Source: Saccharina japonica (taxonomy: Eukaryota > Sar > Phaeophyceae > Laminariales > Laminariaceae). From it: DNA of 64,000 nt. The DNA is taken from contig MEHQ01002830.1 in the NCBI GenBank assembly GCA_008828725.1, positions 281,384 through 345,383 of the forward strand. Direction: 5' to 3'. A program made the translations under genes and the position numbers. Below the pieces are notes generated by a model. That model was not told the origin of the DNA. It made no database searches and was given only the letters and a program-made list of their open reading frames with translations. This document shows, piece by piece, positions 33,234-45,949 of this stretch. Positions within the stretch are counted from its first letter, which is position 1, and each line of letters begins with the position of its first letter.

Positions 33234-36200
33234 CTGTTGTGGTGTGTGGTGTTTCGAGAAAGCATCGCAGTGGGTTTGTCTGTTTCGTGTTATACGAGCA
33301 ACCAGGCGGGGGCGTTAGCCACCATAAAATAGGTGGGGGTTTTACGGTGGGCATCGGAAACGAAGCGGGGTGTCGTCCACCGGAACCGGTACTCGAATGG
33401 TTGTACTTACACGTTTCGAGCTTTGCCGTCTGACTGGTGTCCGGCCCCGTTTCGTCCGGAATGTGCCTCTTCATTCGCGATGGTTGTTTCGGGGATATTG
33501 TTTTTTTGCTCAGGAAAAATTAGCTCGTCGTAGATATAGCTTTCGGTCGTGGTGGATTCAGACGTGGTTTAGCCCGCTTAGGAAGGCACTCCCGCTGCGA
33601 GGAAACGTATTTGTAATTCGAGACATACATTCGTTGCTGAAAAGTGCAGTAGTTAGTCTACAGGGTTAAAGGCGCCACCGAACGTAATGCCGCATACAAG
33701 GCCCTTCGTATACACGAACTGGCCCGGTCCTAGGCCAGTGTATCTCCCCCAAATGAACTTCACCAAGAGGTTCATCACTGTTTGAATAGTTGAAAAAACG
33801 TGCTTCGCATTTAAAGCCAAACCTCAGCCCTAAGAACACGTTGTTTTTGTTTTAGCCGATGTTGGCGTGCGCTGCTCAAAAGGCGGTCGGTCAACTGTAA
33901 AATCGAGAGTACCACAGACAGGACAGCGGAAATCGTATGGATGGTTTATTTCCCTTTGATGCATATCAGGTGAATATTACAAGAGCCTGTTCATTATGGA
34001 GGGCGTACTAAAGTCTACCATAGATATTTCCTCGACACGTTCCGTACATTTCCGGTAGTGGTACCCGACACTTGGGTAAATTCCGCATTTTGTAAATTCC
34101 GGTAGCGAGCAATCCCACGGTAGGGGTACGACGTTTAGGCTGAATATTTTAAGACCGGTTGTGCTCCTCACGTGAGTAACCACCGGATATTAGTGTTAAT
34201 ATTTTACTGGTATATTTGGTTTTGCACTACCGCATTGGAAGCTTTGGTTGGGATGCGCGAACGAATGTTTCCCAACTTATGTGTTCGGGTGAGATATTGA
34301 GCTCCTCATGCGAGGAGCACAGAAAGTCCTGCTGCACCCCTACCGTGGGATGACTCACTTCCAATAATTCGGTAGGTATGGTACCCGCACTAGACATACC
34401 CCGTCACCGGTACAGCCTACAGAACAGCCTCTAGGACAATTCTTGCCACGTAGTTTTGAAATGTATTTTTACAGTGCGTAGAATCTACAGCACAAGCGTA
34501 CAACAGAACAAAGCAAAGGGAACTCGTATACAACTGGTTTCCCTTTATTTCGTGTATCCGAAGTGAATCATTCTCCGTCACGTATGCATGTAAAGTGTAC
34601 AACACGCTTACTATATAACTCGAAATAATACAGACCCAATACAGGAACTCTTACGGCCGCTCACTTCATGTAGCCGAGGTGAATCTTCTTGTCGACGCGC
34701 CCCGGTCGAATCAGCGCGGCGTCCAAAGCGTCGGGGAAGTTGGTGGTCATGATCACGATGCGCCCAGGAGAATCCACCACCCCATCCAGCACATTCAGAA
34801 GGCCCTGTGGCATTGTGCACGGTTTAGGACGGTCCGGTTCAGATGCTAATGTTGTGCACCAACTCTGGGAGGGGGGGGTTACCGACCGTTAAGTATCGAA
34901 AGTTGTACACGAACGGTCCTGGCAGTTCTGGGAATGTTTTAACAGCCAATTACCTACATAACCAAAAGGGGTGAGGTAAATAGAACCAACGACCATGGCG
35001 GCTTTGGGGAGATCTCATCAAGGTTAGTCCATGGGTACGTTGCGCGGTGTCTGCCCCCGGCCCGATGTAGAGAAAAATCGTTTTGACATTCATACAAGGG
35101 TGTACCCTAACCCTATGTTATCACCCAGTGTGCTTTTTTATCACCCGGTTTGTTATATGTATCACCCGCTTGATATCTTATCACCCCCCGTGTGTAATCT
35201 TGTCACCCGTGTATTATCTCATCACCCGTGTGGTTGTCGTATCATCCGTTTTTTTACCTGATCACCCGTGAGGTTACCTTCTCACCTGTGTGTGTATCCT
35301 ATCACTCGGTGTGTTATATTGTCACACGTGTGTTGCCTTATCACCCGTGTCTTATCGTATCACCCCGTGTGATATTTTCTCATCCGCGTGTTGTCTCATC
35401 ACCCGTGTTTTGTCGTATCACCCGGTGTCTTATCACATCACCCCATGTGTTATTTTATCAGCCGTGTGACACGGCAGGGACGCGCTTGTCGGTGACGCCT
35501 CCACCGGGGTGGCATCGTTGGCCATCGCGAAGCGGTCAGGAATCCAAGTGGCATATGATCAGGGAGTTCGTATCACCTGGAGGCGGCGGACGCATGCTAC
35601 GGTAGCCTGCATGCAGGTGCACGATGGTTCTCCTGGGGGTGGTCACCTGAGGAGCTCCATACCTCTCACTTGAAACTTGATTTTGAGAACGGTCTAAACA
35701 TGCTACCCGATGACCCCAATCCCATGTCATAAACTGACAATACTGCAACACAAGAGTGACATTCAGACGAGTTTCGGTTAAAGAGCCCCCCCCCCGTCAT
35801 TCAAAAGATGTTTCATCCAAAACGTGGGTTCCCTATCGTAGCACGACTAGGCGGCTCAAAATATCACAAAACACACCCCAACGAGCGTGGAATTTGCACA
35901 CAAGGTTTTGCGATCGATCGTTTTATCGAGTGTTGACGCAGGCTAGGATAGAGGTGCACAATATTTGTTTCTGAGCTCCTCACTGAAGGAGTGTCATACC
36001 TCCCCGAAAACAATGATTTTGGAGGAAAATAAAAGTGCTGCTGGATGCGAAATCTCATGACCGAAGGAATCTTTGAAACATATTTCGTCACAAAAATGAA
36101 AGTCCGACGAATTTGGGTTAAGGAGCCCGGTCGTTCAGAAAACGATTCGGCCAAAAGGTGCTACCTCTACCGTAGCACGCATCGTTTATGTTGCCAACAC

Positions 36201-38059
36201 CGAACAAGGTGTTTTTCGTATATTATATATATATATGGTCGAGGGGCCTTCCCGAAATATAATATTCGACTTCAGCGCCCTTACCGTGTTGTCGAGAGTA
36301 CGAGCGCTCAAGAACGACCGGACACCTGTACGAACTCAACGCGCTTTTCAAGATGCTGGCTGTCACAGGGGTGGGTGGGCGATAGTTATCTAAACCCAAA
36401 CGTTGGCCCAAACCAAACACATACTGGTATTGGTACGAGTTATGTGTAACCATTTTTGGTTCGGATTGCTATGTTCCGCCGACTTTCGCTACGATAATAG
36501 AGGTAGCACTTTCGGGCGGTAAACGTTAGATCGGAATGACGGGGCTCCTTTCCCGAAAATCGGTGGAATTTCTGTTTTTTGTTTTGTTGCAAGAGATCGT
36601 TTTTATTTGTTCACTCGCGGACCATGGGATTGTTCATCGGGTAGAACACTCTTCATTCCTTCCTAAAACATTTATTGAGTGGAGGTATAGAACTCCCCAA
36701 GTGACCATCCTCGTGAACAATAAAGCAGTAGTAGTAGTAGCTGTTCGCATCTAGACAAGGCAACAAGGCCATTACGATGTATGTGTGAATGGATGTGATT
36801 GAAATAAGAAACTGAATATTGTCAAACGGCAAGTGGAACATCAATAACTTTCGATATCGTGTGGCAATATTGTTCAATGTATACTTGGGCCATGGTAGTG
36901 GTCATCGGGTATTATAGCACTTGTATTTCCGTCCAAGGTCTGTTTTTCGGTGGCGGGTTTTGTTTTAGGTAGGGTGTTCGTGGTATCGGGGGGTATAATC
37001 AATTAATTTGGCGAGAGAGGGAAAATTACACGGTACTCCTCTATCGTAGCAAGCGTCCGCCGTTACACGCGTGCTATGAAAAAAAGTAGGACGTTTTAGC
37101 CGAAAGGGTTTCTGAACGATCGGGCTCCTTGCTCCAAACCAATCGGTATTGAAGTCCTGCGTTGCACTGTTGTTCATTGTACAGTCACGCCATGGGATTG
37201 TACATCGGGTCTATATAGCACTTTTGACGCATGCTACGATAGGGGTGAACCATGTTCTTGTCCGAGCTGCTCGTTTAAGGAGCGTCATACCTCACCGAAA
37301 AAATGATTTTGGAGGAAAATAATAGTGCTGCCGGATGATAAATCAAACGACCGAAGTATACTCTGAAACACTATTCGTCACAGAAATGAAAGTTCGACCA
37401 ATTTGGGTTGAGGAGCTCGATCGTTCAGAAAACGATTCAGCCAAAAAAAGGTATACCTCCTCTACCGTAGCACGCATCTTTTATGTCCCCCCATAACCAG
37501 TGTTTGAGTTACTATTAGTGCAGAGAGCTTCAACGGAGGAGCGTCAGCATACTTCAGTAACACGGTCCACTTCCACCTTAACGACCCTGCGTCCGCAAGA
37601 GCACGCACGCTGCCACTGAAGCAGAGGAGCTGACACGTGTTCTCGAAGGGACGGGACGGGGGGGGGGGGGGGGGAGGGCTTCGTAGCTTTAGCCCGGTTC
37701 TCATAGCAACCTCCCTACTGAAAGATTCAACTTCGTCCCGACATGTTTGGTGTTATGGCCACATATCTGAACGCAAACCCCCATCACCGCAGCAAAGGAG
37801 CAGGCATGTTTTGCTTGAGGTGGGGTTAGGGAAGCAGAAGGGGCCAAGTTTGCACGGGATGTTTTATGGATAGTTCTCACCGCGAGGTCCAGCTTGTCCG
37901 TCATGCTTGAGTGCTCCTTTTCCTTTTGCGCCTCCTCCTTCTTCTTCGCCGCCGCCTCGCTTGTCAGCTGCAAGAGGGCAATCTCTACCGCGCTCCCGGA
38001 TGGGGTGACTCGGGTGCGGCCGTTCCCCTCCTCCTTCTTACCCCCGGGAGCACCATCGT

Positions 38060-38090
<31 letters not shown>

Positions 38091-41000
38091 CTTGTTGTTG
38101 TGAGCCTTGACTCCGTTTGCGCTCTGTCCTTCCAGTCTAGCCCCCTCCGCCACGCCCTGCCTTGCCAACCCCGGACCATCCTCCGGTGTCGCCAGGTCTA
38201 AGCCCTGTGTAGCAACGCTCGTAGCACTTTGAGTTGCGGTCGGAGATGCCGTGGGTGTATCAACGGGGGCTGTGGTGGTGGTAGTTGAGGTGGCGGCGGC
38301 CGACGCGTCCATTGCTTCTTGTGTGTCCGCGGGGGGTTCCTCCTTTTGTGTGACTCCCGCTGCCACTGCCGCCGGTCTCTCGGCTATACCGGGTTGCGTG
38401 CGAGAGACTGGCTACAAGGGTGGAAAGGGCAAAGGATTAACGCAAAACAGTGAGAAACGAGGGAGCGGTTGCGTTATTTCGACGGTAATCGGAACCGCAA
38501 CGTACAATGGCGGCCGGCGCCCTTCAAATCATACCTGGTACCAGTTACTATGTGGCGCATATCACGAACGTGTCGCAACAGTGCAGGTACCGCCTCTAAA
38601 CCCGGCTCATAACACGAGCGACAAATAGCTGGTTGCTAGTGCCGTGCAGGCATAATTAAGTGGTATAGAGAAATGAAAACGAGGTGTGATTTTCTTCGGG
38701 TGTCGTGGAAGTCCCCAGGCTCTATGATTCTACAACAACGAAACCATCAACCATCTTCACTTCCGGTGGCCTTTTCTTTTACGGACACTCCTGCAAAATG
38801 TCGCATCCTTGTCGGAGCCCTCACTCAACAAGGTCGTGAGTTTTCGGTCATCCCGCTTTAGTCTTGGCGTTCCGACCGGCGTAATTCCACTGTAGGGGGG
38901 TATGTCAACAGCATATCTGCAGCAGCCCCAACGCCAGGCAGAGTTAGAGCAGCAGCAGCAATAGCGTCGTCTCGCTCGTGTGAGGAGGAGCGGCCTAGCG
39001 CCGAACGTGTTACTTGGCGTCCTCTGGCGTCGGGCACTGACAAATGAGCCGGACCCGCCCCTCATACAGTTTAGGCGACTCGTTCTGCAATAGGGATGCC
39101 ACCAAATACCTTTGAGCGTCCTCACGTAAAGGGGCCCATACCTCATATAAACTTAGCGTTGAGGAGAAAACAGGTAAGCCAAAACAACCATGTCCCAGGT
39201 GTATAACGAGCCGTACTATGCGCCACGAGTGGGATACCGGACAGTTCCCTAAAAGAGGAGCTGCCCCGTAGGTCATAAACGATCTGCCTCAGATGGCGAT
39301 TTGGTGTGATACCCCTATATATCGTAGAGCGCGTGTGGTGTTGAAAGCACCTAGCGTACATAAAACTGCCAACTCGAAGAACGCACTACGCAGCCTTCGG
39401 GCGCAGGATTAACCGGCTCTTCTCCAGCACAACCGACACCTTGGCGAACGAAACATAGAGTGCACGAAACGAGATCGGCACACAATTGAATATGGGCGCC
39501 ATCCTTGTGCTCATCAAGGACCGATTGAGAGTCAACATGGAAACCTCGAGATTTCGCGCGTGTCCTCTGTGTGCTTTCAAAATATGCTATCATAATGTGC
39601 ATATCTTTGTTTGACTAGTAATGAATCTTACAGCTGGAACGAGGGAGGGGGGTGGCATGCCTCGCCTTTCTTGGGTTGGTCTGTATCTGCCGATTCAGGG
39701 CTGGTGTGCAGGTGTCGCTGCTAGCATGGCCCCTTGAGCGCACGATAGGCGAGGTGGCATCCACATCCTCCATGACGAAGATCACGTTCTCCACCGCGAG
39801 GGTGATGGGGAGGTCCTGCTGGTCCACGGGAAAGCTCTGGTCGAACATGATGTCCATCAGGTCCTGCTCGACCACGAAAACAGTATCGGTAAAGGAATGG
39901 ACCGACCACAAAAGGATCGGAAAATTAATCGACCGACCTCGAAAGGATCGGTACATTGCACCGACTACAACAGGGATCAGCATATTTACACCGGCCACCA
40001 CGAGGGGATCGATAAACAGCACGTGACACGTGTGGACTTCAGGAGTTACGGATTTCAGCCTGAGGTTTCAAGTATTCAAGAATGTACAGCTACGAGTAAG
40101 CATGTGTGTTCATGGAGGAGCCAACTTTAACATCCTTCACACCATCCTTTATACGAGGCTATGCTCGACGTTGGTATCACAATAAGCGGCGACCTGTATT
40201 ACGTGAGACCATAGTAAATAGAATCACATTTTGTTAGTAAACATGGGTAAATATATAGGCTTTTGTGTTTACCGTAGGTCCTATTTACTACATTAGCCCA
40301 CCCCGTAATAGTCGAAGTCAGAGATTCTGAACTGCTGTCGCGTACTGCAAGTGCGGAGTCAGCATTCGTTCGCATTGCATACATTATAGTAGAATAAGGG
40401 GAGCGGCACACTGGCAACCGGGGAACGGTCGTGTTGTTGTTTCAGCTTTCACTGTACATGTATAGAAGTCGTGGGAAAATGTTGCACTGCAGTAGTGTCG
40501 TATTGTTGTGTCGATTCTAAACTGTTTCTGTCCCTTTCGACATAGTCGGAAATATAATAAAAAACAGAAATATCATCAAAGCGAGACACGCCTCTGAAAC
40601 GATCCGATATCCTACTGCAGCTGCCGCCTTCACTACCCCCGGCGCCACCGTAGACGTACCACACCAAACCAAAAGCATCCGCGATGCAGGTGAACGACGG
40701 CATACCACCGACGACAAGCGTCGGTAGCGCGTTTGCTCTCAAACACAAGAACGGGCATATCGTGTTGTCATGTACATGACCTTGTTACGCCCCATTCTCC
40801 CGCCCAATCCCTTCAAACATTGCTGACGCTCTCACCGGCAACACAGCAGTACAGGCTGGTTCAAGCATACCGCCCAAAACCTATTCAGTAGCCAATCAAT
40901 ATCCACGCCGTATTTTGGAGATATCCCTCGAAAGTTGGCACACGTGTTTTATGTACCCTATCCGAGCCGTTAACGGGTCTTTTTTGTTTGTTTTTTTCAC

Positions 41001-44000
41001 GCCAGGTATTGTTCGTTTCGTATTATTGGTGGGAAATTCGGGTCATAAGATACGGCTCCGGAGAACTTGCACGTACGTGCGAGTCTAACGAATCTGCACG
41101 TACATTCAATACGGTTATATGTATAGCAGAAGTTGTTGTAGATATGTATGGCCTACATGGGTACTAAATGGGATCGAGGTGCCAGGTGGTCCTCCGGCGG
41201 CTCCTGCGGAGGGCTGTATATATTTCTGCACCTTGTGGGTGGGAGCAGGGTGCCAAATGGGATCAGGTCCGGGTGGGAGCAAGGGTAAAGATGGTGCAAA
41301 AATGATGCTGCAAAAAGAACGTGCAGATCTAACAGCCCACAGCACGTACGTGCAATTATACGGCTGGTGCATAAGATATCCAAACTTTCCGGCGAAAAAA
41401 CAAAAACATTCGTGAAAGGCTCGAGTAGGGCGCATTAAACACATGTGCCAAATTGTTAGGGTCCATCGCCCAAAACCGACGTGGACATTTTGACGTTTGT
41501 GCGGTGAAAGTGCAATAAGTAGGCGTTGCCTCGTGATTACATACTGTAGTTTCAGCTGGAATCGACTTTGGTCGTTAAATATAACTTAATGTTGATAGTA
41601 CGCATTCAGGTTTTCGATTGTTTACGGGTAACTTTGTACAGACAGCCTTGGATCACCTGAAAGCGGCTCGTTCAGAAACAAAATGGGGTTGAAAACATGT
41701 ATTCCTACAGAAACGCCTGCCTATCGTTGACCTCTTTGAAGGCCTTTGATTGGTCGGGCCACATTGTCAGCGGTAGCGCCAGTTCTAGGCCCTTGAAAAA
41801 AGCAACTGGCGATGTCACCCTCTTGCACTGTTCATGGCGGTCAGTATGATACCAATTATGAGACTTTGGAGTTGCTATTGCATGCGGCATTCGTGACTGA
41901 GGAAATTCGGGGTGATATGCCTGAACCGGCTCGTACCTATTTTGTATATGATACGAATATTAAATGGAATCTACATTCTCACCCAGAGCAACACAACGTA
42001 CGAGAGCCACTACTCACTCCTAAATCTCGGTTTTCGGTCCAGGCCCCAACGCACGATACGAAGCAGTGTAATCTACACCAATCCCAATCCAAAAGAAACG
42101 TTGTTCTTGGTTTTTCGTCGTGCAAAACTCGCGCTCCCAAATGCTCACGCGCTACTGTACCAAGATCATAAACGCCAATAATTTGTCGGTTGAGAGATCG
42201 GCCTAGAGTCGGTAGGCGTTCACCGCGGCGGAGAGACGACACCGGTTGGAATTCGAAACGAACTTTGAACGAAACGCCTCCATAGAGAGCGGCTACATTC
42301 GAACCCAGATAGTCCTGACTGGTGGGAACCCCTTGCAGCGAGAAAGAGGCAAATGTATTGGCAACCGGGTATTTGTTACACAACTTGCACTAACTATGTA
42401 AAGGTGTATTCCACCAGCGGGTACTGCGTAATACTACCGGATACCTCGAACAAAATCAATACCTAGATCATGCCGATCCTAGCCTGCCGCTAGCCTCGGG
42501 CACGGATTACAACCTAGATTTATTGTAGGTCCTAGCCCGCCGCTGTATAATAAACAATGTTGTGCAGGATCTGTGTATTGAACGGATCAAACCCAGGAAA
42601 CCTGTCCTACAGGAAATCACGCAGTTTCTACGACGTCTTCCCCGGCAGGTATGAGCTACGTAGAGCATACAGGCCAGGGACATATCTCCCCTCGAAATAT
42701 CTAGATTGTAAAGTGAGAATAGATTACAGGTGCGCAGCGTGAACTATTATCGAAGTAGGTTTAAGGATGAGCCAAAGAGCTTCCCATATGGTTAACGGGA
42801 TCATTCCACTGGCATGGCTCTTCTACCACCGCCGCCGCACGACGCACGCCTGCACCTGGTTGGTCTTGATTCGCGCCAGGGGAACGTCGATGACGTGACG
42901 CTCTGTGTGCAGCGCGAGGGCCTTGATCAGGGAGGATTTTCCCGTCCCTGGGGGGCCATGCAGCAGAAGCCCGAGCTTGTGAGGGTAGCCCTTGATGCCG
43001 TACTTCCCTAGGCATGACAGACGGTGGAGGGGGGTTGAGGTTGGAGGGTTAACGAGAACGAAGCCTTCGTGCACTTTGCCGATGTCATCGAGGTTGTGCG
43101 TGTCGCAGATTTGCAAGTAAACGAAAGAAGCGCTGTTACACTTGGCTGAGGCCATCGTGGCGGCGTGTGTGTGTCGCTTCTTCGCAACAGAAGGGGAAGG
43201 GTCGAGGGTGGAAGAAAACGGTCAGCACGTTTATCGCGCCCACGCTCGTGAGTTGATTGAAGCGTGCATTGTGTGCGCAACTCGAGGTGTGACTCAACAG
43301 TTTGAGAGTAGACCTGTATATGGTAAACATGATGGGTGCTGCTGCCGCTGCTGCCGCTGCTGCCACTGCTGCTGCTGTTGCTGTTGCTGGTGCTGCCGAC
43401 GCTGCTACTACTGCTGCTTCTAATATTCCCGTGGGTGGTTGGTGATATAGTGGATGTTTCAGATCGGCCCTTGACTGGATACCATCCGCGGTATACCCGT
43501 CTATATCTAGTCCGCTGGTACTGATACGTGCAGCTGCTACTGGTACATATTGTTACAGCGTGTATGCACTGTATTTGCCTCTGCGAACAGTGAGCTGTTC
43601 CCTGAGGCTGACACACGTATGTAGCTAGGTTACGGTGTACCATTATTTTCCAGACCCAATCTTAAATAAATCACGAGACTCAGCGTAAATAAATATCAAC
43701 TACGGGATACAAAGCGTTAGAAACAACGATCGATACGTAAATCTCGAACCAAAATGTCAATTTTCCGGAGGAGAGAAGGGGGGGCGGCGGGGTCGCTGAC
43801 CGGTCTTGTGCTGAAAGTTGTCCAGTATCTTCAGCAGAAGTTCTTTTTCGGGAAAGAAGAGTGTGTCGAAGGCTTTCTCGTTCCCAAGTCGGTACCGCTT
43901 GTATCTGTGACGGAAACGGGTGTCGATAAGGGGAGAATGACGAGTTAAACATGGTCGGAGAGGAAGACATGAGAGCAGGACAGAGGTGGGGTTCAGTTGT

Positions 44001-45913
44001 CGGTGGTAGATGAATGCACAGCCGGGCAATGGCCTGTCCAACTCGTTTACAAGTGGATACGCTCGCTGCCAGGGATGGATTGTCATCCCTGAAGCGCCGG
44101 TCATCATCCTCGGAGACGGTTGGTACATATTCCCGAAACGTGCTTCGTCCCCTCTTCCTGTGTTACCTGTATGTGTTATTGCTTGTTTTGACGTCATCTT
44201 ACGTGGTCGTGCACGAGAGTGTGAGACGGAATAAGTACTAGGAAATAGATCCCGTGATTTGGTTGTTAACTCGCAGCACGTCGTTCATCTGGACCAAACA
44301 TAACAAAGATCCTAAAAACATCAATAAGACCAACGGCAACAACTACAGCAGCAGCAGCAGCAGCAGTAGCAACATCACCACGGCAATTAAACCAGCTTCG
44401 ACAAGTCGAGTATGAGGCGTACGAACCCTAACGAGAGACAGGCCTCTGTTAATAAACGGCATCCATACATATACACAACCCACCTTTGCTGGCCCCGCGC
44501 TCCGGAAGGGTTTCCCATACCACCCCCCCCTGGCCCCCCGAACACCGCTACAGCCCTAGCACGCTCCCCCTGTTCTGAGAGTGGAAGATCCTTGGCACCC
44601 CCAGCTGGCTCCGTGAGAGGCGTGTAGTAGTACCGATATTGGTCCTCGGTAGATTCCATGGCCTTGCAGTACCAGAGGAACGCCTTGTTAAGGAACGCCT
44701 GGATCCGGAGGTCCCCGTCTGATTTAGAGCTTGCGAACGTAAAGGTCACCTGAGGCGGATAAGCGGGTCGCGTCTAATGGTCATGCGCCTAAACTCTGGC
44801 ATATTTAGTTTTGATTCGCATGGCCGGGGGGGGGGGGGCACGTTGCTATGTACGACATAATAGCCCTCCTGGCACAAGGAGGAGCTCGAAGGCCTAACCC
44901 ACAACAACCGATACGTTTTGGGAAACACTGTACGCTCAGCCGGGCAGACAATGCCATGGGGGCGCACACGCAGTGGGAATCTACAGTGTATATCGAGACA
45001 CTGGTCGTAGTGGACGTAGCTCCCCGATTGAACAGCTCCTTCCGTGGCAAATGTTTGCGGATTCAAAGCTGCCAACCTGTACTAGACAACGGCGCACGGG
45101 GGTGAGTGCAGGCCTACGCCACAGCAGAGGCGGTACACGGTTGGGCCCGATATGTTGGGGGGTTCTCTAGTGAAAATCACTCGTTACGTTCGCCATCAAA
45201 CTATTGTGTAACTGCCATGTTCGCTGTGTGCATGGTAACGCTCGTCGGGCGTTGTGTATGTCGTGTTTTAGTCAAATGTTTGTGTTTGCGTGAGAGTTTT
45301 TAAATAGCGCACTTCGAGTAGCGGACCCTGAGAGGACGGCGATATTCCCACCATTGCCCTCGTACCACTATGCCCGCAAAAGTGTAGACACAGTTAGAAT
45401 ATTACTGCAGTATCATAAAAAAAAGGTCCTTGTATTTGGGGAGACAGGGGTATATATACCTTGGGCATGTTACGGTAGAGGGGAGCGCCTGAAACCAAAT
45501 TTGAGGCTCCTTGTATGATAAATGTGTAGGCTGAGCCCGATGAACAATACCAAAAACGCCAACGTGTTAACGAAACCCATTCTGGAACGCAAATGGTGAT
45601 ACACTAGGTATAATAGTCGGTAGTAGTTCCTCACTTGAGGCGTATACAAATATATATAATTAGTCGGCAAGAGTCACAAATAGTCGGTATTAGACGGCAA
45701 GGCTAATTTGTATGTCGTCAGATCGGGAGGATTAAACAAAGTCGGCTTCCGGTCTACTCTATAGTAAACTCGACGGGGTTTGTCTGGATGCCTTCCCTAT
45801 TGTCGATCGGATCGAGTTTGTAACTGTCTTGTGCTCATCCTGGGGGCGGTTGAAACAACAGTTGAATCGTGCTTGGTGTCCTGCTCGCGTGTGTTAGGAG
45901 TTTCTGTGCTGCA

Positions 45914-45949
<36 letters not shown>

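Larger units (their letters stand above)
34805..37880 (-). other. BCS1-like intron 9 (3.1 kb), a nest of MITEs
   Basis: Holds at least three complete family 1 MITEs (35,589-35,848; 35,935-36,183; 37,226-37,478), fragments at about 36,481-36,715 and 37,010-37,220, the 35.1-35.5 kb minisatellite, and a 17-base G run (37,658-37,674). Confidence 0.8.

Noticed and set aside
32849..33433. 194-codon plus-strand frame
   Set aside because: It lies antisense to BCS1-like exon 11, whose minus-strand reading matches the family and splices in phase. The plus frame is a shadow of that exon.
35105..35466. Regular repeats resembling a CRISPR array
   Set aside because: Units are contiguous and diverge throughout, with no unique spacers between constant repeats, and the context is a eukaryotic intron. 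It is a minisatellite.
37894..38628. Leu- and Val-rich plus frames over the low-complexity exon
   Set aside because: Antisense shadows of BCS1-like exon 9, whose minus reading has proper splice borders and rejoins the conserved core.
43142..43423. Cys/Leu-rich plus frame at the CTG run
   Set aside because: Artefact of the trinucleotide repeat inside BCS1-like intron 6.
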